Assembly (NCBI RefSeq): GCF_001687325.1
Contig: NZ_LZRD01000002.1
Span: 1-64,000 of the forward strand
Length of the DNA stretch: 64,000 nt
Direction: 5' to 3'
Origin: Streptomyces sp. PTY087I2
GTDB lineage: Bacteria; Actinomycetota; Actinomycetes; Streptomycetales; Streptomycetaceae
Below, one piece after another: positions 42,872 through 51,223 of the stretch. Positions within the stretch are counted from its first letter, which is position 1; each line of letters opens with the position of its first letter. A program made the translations under genes and the position numbers. The notes beneath the pieces were generated by a model. It did not search any database. It had not been told where the DNA came from and saw nothing but the letters and a program-made list of their open reading frames with translations.

Positions 42872-43412
42872 GCGGGCGGACGTAACGCACCTCGGTCACC
42901 AGGGCCCCGCCCGCCAGGAACGTGTCCTCGCCGCCGTCCGGCCGGAACCCGGCCCGCTCGTAGAACCGGCGCGCCGGTGCGTTCTCCCGGAGCACCCACA
43001 GCGCCATGTCCGCGTGGCCCGCGGCGGCGGCCCGGTCCGTCAGCTCGGTCAGCAGGGCCCGCCCGGTCCCGGTCCCGATGTGCTCGGGCAGGACGTAGAT
43101 CGCGTACAGCTCGCAGCCGGGGCGCCCGTGGTCCTCGGCGCGATGCGGGCCGACGCAGGCCCAGCCGGTGACGGTCCCGTCGGGCCGTTCGGCGACCACG
43201 TTCACGGCCTCGCCGCGTTCCTCGAAATACCTGCGCCGCTGCCCGGTCTCCTCGGCGATGTCCATCCGGTCCAGATACGGCTGTGGCAGCAGGCCCCGGT
43301 AGGCGTGCTGCCAGCCGCGCACGCGGATCGTGGCGACGGCCTCGCAGTCGTCGATCCGCATGTCACGGACGGTGGTGCCGGGCGGGTGCGGGGGAGTGGT
43401 GGTGAGCCTCAT
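42849..43412 (-). CDS. GNAT-family N-acetyltransferase
   Basis: 187 residues from ATG 43412. A single GNAT domain: IRVRGWQHAYRGLLPQ, ELYAIYVLPEHIGTGTG (acetyl-CoA loop) and ENAPARRFYERAGF. The type is common in actinobacteria, sometimes acting on amines or protein N-termini; the substrate is unknown. Confidence 0.88.
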   Translation of the reverse strand: MRLTTTPPHPPGTTVRDMRIDDCEAVATIRVRGWQHAYRGLLPQPYLDRMDIAEETGQRRRYFEERGEAVNVVAERPDGTVTGWACVGPHRAEDHGRPGCELYAIYVLPEHIGTGTGRALLTELTDRAAAAGHADMALWVLRENAPARRFYERAGFRPDGGEDTFLAGGALVTEVRYVRPLTPPAAG

Positions 43413-43472
43413 GCCGGGCCATCCTCGCCGACTCCCGCGCATCCCGCCCGGGGTTTTGCGGTGGTTCCCGGC

Positions 43473-45059
43473 TCAGGGGCGGAAGCCCAGCAGGCCGTGC
43501 AGGCGGCTGCCCTTGCTGTTGTCCACCGACTGGGCCGCCGCCTTCTGGGCGGGCAGCGGCTTCGGGTCCGGCAGGGCGGCGCAGACCGCGTCCGCCTCGC
43601 CCCGGCCGCGCGGGACCGTGCCGTCGGTCAGATAGGCCGTCAGATGCTGGTCCAGGCAGTCGTTGCCGCTCAGCGTGATGCCGTGGTTGCCGCCGCCCTC
43701 CTCCACGACGAGGCTGGAGCCCTTGAGCTTGCGGTGCATGCTGACCGCACCGCCGTACGGGGTCGCCGCGTCGTCGGTGGCCTGGAGGATGAGCGCCGGG
43801 GGCAGCTGCCCGTTGTTCACCGGGAGGGGCCGCAGCGGCTCCACCGGCCAGTTCGCGCACGGCGCGTTGTACCAGGTGTTGTTCCAGGTCATGAACGGCG
43901 CCTTCTTGTGGATCCGGCGGCTGTCGTTGCGCCAGGTGCTCCAGTGCTGGGGCCAGCGGGCGTCGCGGCACTGGACGGCGGTGTAGACCGAGTAGCCGTT
44001 GTCGCCGCTCGCGTCGACCGCGCCGAAGTTCTCGTACACCTCGACCAGCGCCTCCGCGTCGCGGTTCTTCACGTACGCGGCGAACGCCTCGGCGAGGTAG
44101 GGCCAGTAGCCGTTGTAATACCCGCCGGGCAGGAACGTGTCCTCCAGCTCGCTCGCGCCGACCGTGCCGCCCGCGGGCTTCCGCGCCACGTCCGCCCGCA
44201 TCCGGTACCAGGCAGCCTCGACCCGCGCGGGGTCGGTGCCCAGGCCGTACGCGGCGTCGTTCTTCGCGACCCACGCGGCGAAGGCCTTGTGCCGGTCGTC
44301 GAACGCGTAGTCCTGGCCGAGGTTGCCCTCGTACCAGACGTCGTCCGGGTCGACGACCGAGTCCAGCACCAGCCGGCGCACGCGCTCCGGGTACAGCTTG
44401 GCGTAGACCGCGCCGAGGTAGGTGCCGTAGGAGTAGCCGAAGTAGTTGAGCTGCCGGGAGCCCAGCGCCCGGCGGATCACGTCGAGGTCCTTGGCCGCGC
44501 TGACCGTGTCCATGTACGGCAGCACGTCGCCGTGCTTCTCGCCGCAGGCCCGGGCGAAGGACTCGGCCCGGTCGCGGTTGATCCGCTCCGCGCGGTAGGA
44601 CGTCGGCACCGAGTCCGGGCGCACCGGATCGAAGTGCCCAGGCAGGCAGTTCAGGGCGGGCGTGCTCTTGCCGACGCCGCGCGGGTCGAAGCCGATCACG
44701 TCGTACTGCGCGGCGACCTTCTTCGGCAGCGAGGACGCCACGAACCCGGCCATCGACAGGCCGCTGCCGCCCGGGCCGCCCGGGTTGACCAGCAGCGGGC
44801 CCTGGAAGGTCTTCGCGGTGTGCGGGACGCGGGACAGGGCGAGCGTGACCTGACGGCCCGCCGGACGGCGGTGGTCCAGCGGGGCGCGGACCTTCGCGCA
44901 CTGGAGCGTCGGGTAGTTCTCGGTCGGACAGTCGGTCCACTTCAGCTTCGGGGCGGGCGGCGTGCTCGCCGCGGTGGCGGCGGCCGGGCCGGGCGCCGCG
45001 GTCAGCAGACCGGCGACGGTCGCGCCGACGGCGACCAGAATTCCTGCACGTTTCGTCAT
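43473..45059 (-). CDS. Secreted alpha/beta-hydrolase peptidase (tripeptidyl aminopeptidase type)
   Basis: 528 residues with an N-terminal signal peptide (GILVAVGATVAGLL, cleavage near AAATA). The core matches Streptomyces tripeptidyl aminopeptidases (Slp family): NPGGPGGSG oxyanion loop, GFDPRGVG, nucleophile elbow GYSYGT, and a C-terminal domain with EGGGNHG supplying the His. It would remove tripeptides from protein N-termini outside the cell. Cys pairs (CPTENYPTLQC, others) suggest disulfides. Confidence 0.87.
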   Translation of the reverse strand: MTKRAGILVAVGATVAGLLTAAPGPAAATAASTPPAPKLKWTDCPTENYPTLQCAKVRAPLDHRRPAGRQVTLALSRVPHTAKTFQGPLLVNPGGPGGSGLSMAGFVASSLPKKVAAQYDVIGFDPRGVGKSTPALNCLPGHFDPVRPDSVPTSYRAERINRDRAESFARACGEKHGDVLPYMDTVSAAKDLDVIRRALGSRQLNYFGYSYGTYLGAVYAKLYPERVRRLVLDSVVDPDDVWYEGNLGQDYAFDDRHKAFAAWVAKNDAAYGLGTDPARVEAAWYRMRADVARKPAGGTVGASELEDTFLPGGYYNGYWPYLAEAFAAYVKNRDAEALVEVYENFGAVDASGDNGYSVYTAVQCRDARWPQHWSTWRNDSRRIHKKAPFMTWNNTWYNAPCANWPVEPLRPLPVNNGQLPPALILQATDDAATPYGGAVSMHRKLKGSSLVVEEGGGNHGITLSGNDCLDQHLTAYLTDGTVPRGRGEADAVCAALPDPKPLPAQKAAAQSVDNSKGSRLHGLLGFRP

Positions 45060-45186
45060 GGGGCCTCCCGGAGTGGCGGGACGCGGCGCCGGATCACCGG
45101 TCCCCGCCGCATGCTCCCCGAATTCCCTCGCGGAAGGGCCCGTTCCGCGCGGAGTCGCCCCGTACGGTCACGCCATCGGCCCCACA

Positions 45187-45278
45187 GGCCCCACCGGTGG
45201 CCTCAGACCCCGCAGGACTACTCGTGACCTTCAAGGCCCCACCGGTGACCTGAGGCCCCTTCAGCCCCACCGGTGGCC
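45187..45278. repeat. Three copies of a 16-bp palindromic motif
   Basis: GGCCCCACCGGTGGCC at 45187-45202, GGCCCCACCGGTGACC at 45235-45250 and AGCCCCACCGGTGGCC at 45263-45278, each with a CCACCGGTGG-type core. They fill the gap between the peptidase start and the end of the radical SAM gene. Confidence 0.65.
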
Positions 45279-45290
45279 TTCGGACGGCTC

Positions 45291-46331
45291 TCAGAGCAGG
45301 GTCAGCTGGGTCGGGCCGGGCTCCGGCGCGGCGGCCGGGGCAGTTGGGGCCGGGGCGATCCGGCGGGCCTCGCCCCGGTGCGCCGGGCCGATCCCGAACT
45401 CGTCCGCCAGCTCGTGCACCTGACGCGTGATCCGGCGCTGGTACCAGGTGGGGGCGTACGCCCCGCCCGCGTACATCCGCTCGTAGCGCTCCACCAGATG
45501 CGGATGGCGGAGCCCCAGCCAGTTCAGGTACCACTCGCGCGCGCCCGGGCGCAGATGCAGGACCAGCGGGGTCACCGAGGCCGCTCCCGCGTCCGCGATC
45601 GCCGCGACCGTGGCGCGCAACTGCTCCGGGCGGTCGCCGAGGAACGGGATGACCGGGGCCATCAGGACCGAGCAGCCGATCCCGGCGTCGGTGAGGGCGC
45701 GCACCACGTCCAGCCGGCGTTCGGGCGAGGGCGTGCCCGGCTCGACCGTCCGCCACAGCTCCCGGTCGGTGAAGCCCACGGAGACCGAGACACCGATCTC
45801 GGTGACCTCGGCGGCCTGCCGCAGCAGCTCCAGGTCCCGCAGGATCAGCGTGCCCTTGGTCAGGATGGAGAACGGGTTCGCCCGGTCGCGCAGGGCGCTG
45901 ATGATGCCCGGCATCAGCCCGTACCGGCCCTCCGCCCGCTGGTAGCAGTCGACGTTCGTGCCCATGGCGATGTGCTCGCCCCGCCAGTGCCGGGAGGCCA
46001 GCTCCCGCTGGAGCAGTTCGGCGGCGTTGACCTTGACGACGATCTGCGAGTCGAAGCCGATCCCGGTGTCCAGGTCCAGATAGCTGTGGGTCTTGCGGGC
46101 GAAGCAGTACACACAGGCGTGCGTGCAGCCCCGGTACGGGTTCACCGTCCATTCGAACGGCATCCGCGAGGCCCCGGGCACCCGGTTCAGGATCGAACGG
46201 GCCCGGATCTCGTGGAAGGTGATGCCCCGGAACTCCGGGGTGTCGAACGTGCGCGTGGTCACCGCGTCCGCGGCGAAGAGCGCGCTGTTCCCGGTCGTCG
46301 AGTTCTTCTCGACCAGATTGTCCCAGCGCAT
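45291..46331 (-). CDS. Rv2578c-family radical SAM protein
   Basis: 346 residues from ATG 46331 (GAGGAGG upstream). The radical SAM cluster motif is CTHACVYC, Cys-x3-Cys-x2-Cys, following NPYRGC. The group resembles SplB-like radical SAM proteins and the mycobacterial Rv2578c. A LexA-type box overlaps the promoter and the last five residues, QLTLL, resemble the QLSLF-type peptide that binds the DNA polymerase sliding clamp. Both point to DNA repair during the SOS response; the reaction is unknown. Confidence 0.88.
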   Translation of the reverse strand: MRWDNLVEKNSTTGNSALFAADAVTTRTFDTPEFRGITFHEIRARSILNRVPGASRMPFEWTVNPYRGCTHACVYCFARKTHSYLDLDTGIGFDSQIVVKVNAAELLQRELASRHWRGEHIAMGTNVDCYQRAEGRYGLMPGIISALRDRANPFSILTKGTLILRDLELLRQAAEVTEIGVSVSVGFTDRELWRTVEPGTPSPERRLDVVRALTDAGIGCSVLMAPVIPFLGDRPEQLRATVAAIADAGAASVTPLVLHLRPGAREWYLNWLGLRHPHLVERYERMYAGGAYAPTWYQRRITRQVHELADEFGIGPAHRGEARRIAPAPTAPAAAPEPGPTQLTLL

Positions 46332-46358
46332 GGACGCCTCCTCGGTAGCACTCCTCGC

Positions 46359-46376
46359 AGAATAGAACACTTGTTC
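46359..46376 (-). promoter_or_regulatory. LexA (SOS) box at the radical SAM promoter
   Basis: GAACACTTGTTC (46365-46376) is a perfect GAAC-N4-GTTC, the core of actinobacterial LexA boxes. It abuts a -10-like TATTCT (46359-46364, leftward) 33 bases before the start codon, where LexA would block RNA polymerase. Confidence 0.75.
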
Positions 46377-46455
46377 CCTTGATCGTGCGGGACAGGCCGG
46401 GGGACTAGCGTGGAGGCCCTGGACGAGCCGCTACCGGACCGGGAGGTCCCGACCC

Positions 46456-46848
46456 ATGGCCAGCAAGTTCACCGAGCTCGCGATCGACTGCGCCGACCCC
46501 GTGGCCCTGGCCCGCTTCTGGTGCGCGGTCCTCGGCTACGAGGTGCAGGACGCGGACGAGGACGAAGGCGTCGTCATGATCGGCTCGCCCGAGGTGCCCG
46601 AGGGCAAGAGCCGCCCCGGGCCCGTGCCCCCGACGCTGACCTTCGCGCGCGTCCCCGAGGGCAAGACCGTCAAGAACCGGCTCCACATCGACGTCAACCC
46701 CACCGACCGGGAGCAGGACGAGGAGGTCGAACGGCTGCTCGCGCTCGGTGCCCGCCGTGCCGACGTCGGCCAGGGCGAGGCGGGCTGGGTCGTCCTCACC
46801 GACCCGGAGGGCAACGAGTTCTGTGTTCTCGGCACCCGCTGCCCCTGA
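46456..46848 (+). CDS. VOC-family (glyoxalase-like) protein
   Basis: 130 residues, one VOC/glyoxalase-like unit: ELAIDCADPVALARFWCAVLGYEV and a C-terminal DPEGNEFCVLG with the usual Glu. The centre LHIDVNP carries another likely metal ligand. In Streptomyces these are numerous and mostly uncharacterised; some give resistance to small toxins. No partner gene is evident. Confidence 0.85.
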   Translation: MASKFTELAIDCADPVALARFWCAVLGYEVQDADEDEGVVMIGSPEVPEGKSRPGPVPPTLTFARVPEGKTVKNRLHIDVNPTDREQDEEVERLLALGARRADVGQGEAGWVVLTDPEGNEFCVLGTRCP

Positions 46849-46935
46849 CCCCGTACGGCCCCGATTTTGAGCGGCCGTACCCGAGGTGGTTGGCTCAGCT
46901 CACCCCCCGAACCACGGATTGCTGGAGGAACAGCC

Positions 46936-47379
46936 ATGGCGCAGGTCGAGGCCACCACGGAGCGGATCATCGCGGCGGACGCAGAGGCGGTGTTCGACGC
47001 GCTGGCCGACTACAAGGACGTCCGCGGCAAGGTGCTGACCGGGCACTTCAGCGAGTACGAGGTCCGGGAGGGCGGCGACGGCGAGGGCACCCTCGTGCAC
47101 TGGAAGCTCCAGGCCACCAGCAAGCGCGTCCGCGACTGCCTGCTGGAGGTCAGCGAGCCGACCGACGGGCAGCTCGTCGAGAAGGACCGCAACTCCTCCA
47201 TGGTCACCACCTGGACCGTCACCCCGGCCGGTGAGGGACGGTCCAAGGTCGTCGTGGTCACGGTCTGGGACGGCGCGGGCGGCATCGGCGGGTTCTTCGA
47301 GCGGACCTTCGCCCCCAAGGGCCTCGGACGCATCTACGACGAGCTGCTCCAGAACCTCGCCACCGAGGTCGAGAAGTAG
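46936..47379 (+). CDS. SRPBCC (polyketide cyclase/START-like) protein
   Basis: 147 residues from ATG 46936, behind GGAGG. Begins with TTERIIAADAEAVFDALADY, typical of the SRPBCC fold, a helix-grip cavity that binds hydrophobic ligands. Function unknown. A strong hairpin follows its stop codon. Confidence 0.85.
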   Translation: MAQVEATTERIIAADAEAVFDALADYKDVRGKVLTGHFSEYEVREGGDGEGTLVHWKLQATSKRVRDCLLEVSEPTDGQLVEKDRNSSMVTTWTVTPAGEGRSKVVVVTVWDGAGGIGGFFERTFAPKGLGRIYDELLQNLATEVEK

Positions 47380-47386
47380 GAGCGCG

Positions 47387-47437
47387 GCACAACCGGCCTC
47401 ACCGGAACGGGTGGTTTTCCGGGGCGGCCGGTTGTGC
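47387..47437 (+). terminator. Terminator after the SRPBCC gene
   Basis: GCACAACCGGCC (47387-47398) pairs perfectly with GGCCGGTTGTGC (47426-47437); an inner CCGGAA/TTCCGG stem adds stability. It starts seven bases after the stop codon. Confidence 0.75.
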
Positions 47438-47563
47438 GCCGTAGCGCCTCCCACCGGCGCATAAGCCCTCCGTGCGCGCCTCGTACGCCCCTCGTCACGT
47501 TTGCCCCGCCTTGCCGCGCGATGCGAGAAATGGGCGGCGCAGATGCGACGAGGGGAGCGTTAC

Positions 47564-50044
47564 GTGGTGGGCGGTATCACGCTGGTGAAGGACGGGCCGG
47601 ACGGCCCGGGACCCGGCGGCACGGATCCGGACGGCACGACGGCGGCCGCCGAAGCCGCCGCACCGCCCCCGCCACCCCCTCCGGCCGGACCCGGCCACGG
47701 ACCCGGATCCGGCGGGGCCCCGGTGGAGATCAGCCCCCGCAAGGTCCGCATGGTCTTCCTCGGGCTGATGCTCACCCTGCTGCTCGCGGCGCTCGACCAG
47801 ATGATCGTCGCCACCGCCCTGCCCCGGATCGTCGGTGAGCTGCACGGCCTGGAGAAGATGTCCTGGGCGGTCACCGCCTATCTCCTCGCCTCCACCATCG
47901 TCCTGCCGCTCTACGGCAAGCTCGGCGACCTCTTCGGCCGCAAGGGCGTCTTCCAGTTCGCCATCGTCGTCTTCATCATCGGCTCCGCGCTGGCGGGCTG
48001 GTCGCGCACCATGGACGAACTGATCGCCTTCCGCGCCCTCCAGGGCATCGGCGGCGGCGGTCTCATGATCGGCGTCCAGGCGATCATCGCGGACATCGTC
48101 CCGGCCCGGGAGCGCGGCCGCTACATGGGCCTCATCGGCGCGGTCTTCGGCCTCGCCTCGGTCGCCGGACCCCTGCTCGGCGGGTTCTTCACCGACCACG
48201 CCTCCTGGCGCTGGTGCTTCTACATCAACGTCCCCTTCGGCCTGGTCACCCTGGCCGTCATCGCGGTCGTCCTCAAGCTGCCCCGGCCCGCCGTACGCCC
48301 CCGGCTCGACGTCCTGGGCGCGGCGCTCCTCGCCGCCGCCTCCACCTGCCTGGTGCTGGTGACCAGTTGGGGCGGCACCGAGTACGCCTGGGGCTCGCGC
48401 ACCATCCTGGGCCTGGCGGCAGGCGCGGTCGTCACGACGGCGCTCTTCGTCGCCGTGGAACACCGGGCCGCAGAACCGATCATTCCGCTGCGGCTGTTCC
48501 GGGACTCCGTCTTCAACGTCACCGGTCTGGTCGGCGCGGTCGTCGGCATCGCGCTCTTCGGGGCCGCCAGCTACCTCCCGACCTATCTCCAGATGGTCGA
48601 CGGGGTCAGCGCCACCGAATCCGGGCTGCTGATGCTCCCGATGATGATGGGCATCGTCGGCGGCTCCGTCGTCTCGGGCCAGCTCGTCACCCGCACCGGC
48701 CGCTACCGGATCTACCCGATCGTCGGCAGCGCCGTCTCGGTGGTCGGCATGGGGCTGCTGTCCCTGCTGGAGCGGGACACCTCCCCGCTGGCGTACAGCT
48801 TCTACCAGGCCGTCCTCGGCCTCGGCATCGGACTGGTCATGTCCGTCCTCGTGCTCGCCGTGCAGAACTCCGTACGCCCCTCCGACCTCGGCACCGCCAC
48901 CAGCGCCAACAACTACTTCCGGCAGATCGGCGGCAGCGTCGGCGCGGCGATCTTCGGCACGCTGTTCGCCGGGCGGCTCTCCGACGCGCTCGGCGTCCGG
49001 CTGCCCACCGGCGCCGAGCTGCCCGACCCCGAGTCGATCACCCCGCAGATCGTCCACGCGATGGAACCCGCGCTGCGCGACGCCTACATCCAGGCGTACG
49101 TCGACGCGATGCCGCGCATCTTCCTCTACCTCGTGCCGGTGCTCGTGCTCGGCCTGTTCCTCGCCTTCTTCCTCAAGGAGAAACCGCTGGTGTCCCACCA
49201 CAGCCCCGAAGCCGCCGCCGAGACCCCGACCACGCAGATCCCCGCCGCCCGCGCCGACTCCGGCCGCCCGGCCGCCGGTCACCTTCCCGGCGTCCCGGTC
49301 CACGGCAGCGTCCAGCACCCCGACGGCACCACCGTCCCCCGGGCCGCCCTCACCCTCATCGACGTCCAGGGGCAGCAGATCGGGCGCGGGGCCAGCGGCG
49401 AGGACGGGCGGTACGCGCTCAGCGTCCCCGGCGCCGGCTCCTACGTCCTGATCGCCGCCGCCGGGGGCCACCAGCCGCAGGCCGTCAGCGTCACCGTGGG
49501 CGAACGTCCCGTCGAACTGGACGTGGTGCTCGGCGGCGCCGGACGTCTCGCCGGATCCGTGCTCACCCCCGACGGCGCCCCCGTACGCGACGCGGCCGTC
49601 ACCCTCACCGACGTACGCGGCGAGGTCGTCGCCTCGACCCGTACGGGCCGCGAGGGCGGCTATGTCATCGGCGAGCTGATCGCGGGCGAGTACACCCTCG
49701 CCGCCAGCGCCCCCGCCTTCCGCCCCGCCGCCCTCCCGGTCAGCGTGCAGGCCGCCCGCGAGACCCGGCAGGACATCGAGCTGGCGGGCGGGGCGGTGCT
49801 GCGCGGGGTGGTCCGGGCGACCGGCGGGCGGCCCGTCGAGGACGCCCGGGTCACGCTGCTCGACGCGGCGGGCAATGTGGTGGACACCCTCACGACCGGG
49901 TCCGACGGGTCGTTCCGGTTCGTCGACCTGTCGTCCGGCGAGTACACCGTGATCGCCGCCGGCTACCCGCCGGTCGCCACCGTCCTCCAGGTCGCGGGCG
50001 GCGGCCGCACCGAGCGCGACCTCCAGCTGGGCCACGAGGACTGA
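47564..50044 (+). CDS. 14-helix MFS (DHA2) exporter with three C-terminal carboxypeptidase-regulatory-like repeats
   Basis: 826 residues. After a Pro-rich leader comes a DHA2-type drug:H+ antiporter domain (MFLGLMLTLLLAALDQMIVATALPRI, then KLGDLFGRKG and RALQGIGGGG). The last 250 residues are three beta-sandwich repeats of the carboxypeptidase-D regulatory type, each with a V-x-G-(S/V)-V-x2-x-DG and A-x-VTL-x-D pattern. The repeats follow the last membrane helix, which places them in the cytoplasm by the standard topology. GTG 47564 has AGGGGAG upstream; ATG 47543 is the alternative start. Confidence 0.88.
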   Translation: MVGGITLVKDGPDGPGPGGTDPDGTTAAAEAAAPPPPPPPAGPGHGPGSGGAPVEISPRKVRMVFLGLMLTLLLAALDQMIVATALPRIVGELHGLEKMSWAVTAYLLASTIVLPLYGKLGDLFGRKGVFQFAIVVFIIGSALAGWSRTMDELIAFRALQGIGGGGLMIGVQAIIADIVPARERGRYMGLIGAVFGLASVAGPLLGGFFTDHASWRWCFYINVPFGLVTLAVIAVVLKLPRPAVRPRLDVLGAALLAAASTCLVLVTSWGGTEYAWGSRTILGLAAGAVVTTALFVAVEHRAAEPIIPLRLFRDSVFNVTGLVGAVVGIALFGAASYLPTYLQMVDGVSATESGLLMLPMMMGIVGGSVVSGQLVTRTGRYRIYPIVGSAVSVVGMGLLSLLERDTSPLAYSFYQAVLGLGIGLVMSVLVLAVQNSVRPSDLGTATSANNYFRQIGGSVGAAIFGTLFAGRLSDALGVRLPTGAELPDPESITPQIVHAMEPALRDAYIQAYVDAMPRIFLYLVPVLVLGLFLAFFLKEKPLVSHHSPEAAAETPTTQIPAARADSGRPAAGHLPGVPVHGSVQHPDGTTVPRAALTLIDVQGQQIGRGASGEDGRYALSVPGAGSYVLIAAAGGHQPQAVSVTVGERPVELDVVLGGAGRLAGSVLTPDGAPVRDAAVTLTDVRGEVVASTRTGREGGYVIGELIAGEYTLAASAPAFRPAALPVSVQAARETRQDIELAGGAVLRGVVRATGGRPVEDARVTLLDAAGNVVDTLTTGSDGSFRFVDLSSGEYTVIAAGYPPVATVLQVAGGGRTERDLQLGHED

Positions 50045-50070
50045 GCCGTACGGGACGGGGGCCGGGCCCC

Positions 50071-50160
50071 GGGGCCGCCGAGGGGCCAGGGGCCGCCGAG
50101 GCTCCAGGGGTCGGTGGGACTCCAGGAGCCAGTAGGGCTCCGGGGGCCGGTGGGGCTTCA
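50071..50160. repeat. 18-bp tandem repeat, five copies
   Basis: Five 18-base units (50071, 50089, 50107, 50125, 50143) share GGGGCCGGTGGGGCTCCA with a few changes each. The array starts 26 bases after the exporter's stop codon and ends on the stop codon of the LysR gene. Being a multiple of three, it could lengthen that protein if the stop were lost. Confidence 0.85.
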
Positions 50161-51093
50161 GGACTGAGCCCGCACCGGCTCCCCCACCGGGTCCAGTACC
50201 GGCTCCCGTACCGGATCCTCCCGCACCAGCCGCATCAGCGACCGCGCCCCCGGGCTCAGGCTCCGCGCCCCCGGCAGCACCACCACGCTCTCGTACACCG
50301 GCCGGTGCGGACCCGCCAGCTCCACCGCGACCAGCCGCGCCGCCTCCGGCTTGCGCGAGAAGTGGTGCGGCACCACCGCGATCCCCAGCCCCTCCTGCAC
50401 CAGCTCCAGCAGGCTGTGCACATCGTTGACCTCAAGGCCCACCGTCCGCCGCACCCCCGCCGCCGCGAACGCCTCGTCGGCGGCCCGGCGCGGCCCCCAG
50501 TCCGGGTGGAAGTCGATGAACGACGCCCCCGGCAGCTCCTCCCACCCCACCTCGGCCCGCCCGGCGAACGGGTGCCCCGCCGCACACAGCAGCACCATCG
50601 GCTCCCGGGCCAGCGGCACCAGCTCCCCGCGCCACTCCGCCGGGCCGACCGTCGCCGCGAACGCCAGGTCGAGCCGGCCGCCCGCCACCCCGTCCAGCAG
50701 ACTGCTGGTGCCCTCCTGCCGCAGCCGCAGCTCCATCTGCGGATGCTCCCGGTGGAACGCCGCCAGCAGCCGCGCCGGGCTCACCCCCGCCACGCACTGC
50801 TCGACCCCCACCGTCAACGTCCCGCGCAGCAGCCCCCGTACGGCATCGACCGCGTCCCGCGCCGCCCGCGCGCCCGCCAGCGTGCGCTCCGCCTCCACCA
50901 GCAGCGCCCGCCCCGCCTCGGTGAGCCGGACCGTCCGCGTGGTGCGGCTGAACAAGGGGGTCCGCAGCTCCTGCTCCAGCGCCCGTACGGAGGCGGAGAG
51001 CCCGGACTGCGAGACGGCGAGGCGCTCGGCGGCGCGGGTGAAGTGCTGCTCCTCCGCCACGGCGACGAAGTGCTCCAGCTGACGCAATTCCAT
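50158..51093 (-). CDS. LysR-family transcriptional regulator
   Basis: 311 residues. The N-terminal winged HTH (LEHFVAVAEEQHFTRAAERLAVSQSGLSASVRALE) is typical, followed by a two-lobed ligand-binding domain. The C-terminal 20 residues (REDPVREPVLDPVGEPV) are themselves a short repeat. It is divergent from the aldo-keto reductase gene, with 130 bases between, the usual layout for a LysR protein and its target. Confidence 0.92.
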   Translation of the reverse strand: MELRQLEHFVAVAEEQHFTRAAERLAVSQSGLSASVRALEQELRTPLFSRTTRTVRLTEAGRALLVEAERTLAGARAARDAVDAVRGLLRGTLTVGVEQCVAGVSPARLLAAFHREHPQMELRLRQEGTSSLLDGVAGGRLDLAFAATVGPAEWRGELVPLAREPMVLLCAAGHPFAGRAEVGWEELPGASFIDFHPDWGPRRAADEAFAAAGVRRTVGLEVNDVHSLLELVQEGLGIAVVPHHFSRKPEAARLVAVELAGPHRPVYESVVVLPGARSLSPGARSLMRLVREDPVREPVLDPVGEPVRAQS

Positions 51094-51223
51094 GATTGAG
51101 CAATGTAGGCGATGAATCCGAGCGGAATCTCCTGTTGGACTGCTGGATCGATCTACGGAAGCCTGGGGCCGTCCCCCCAGGGGGTGCCTCGTACGCCCCG
51201 GATCTCTTCAGCGGAGCCTGCCC

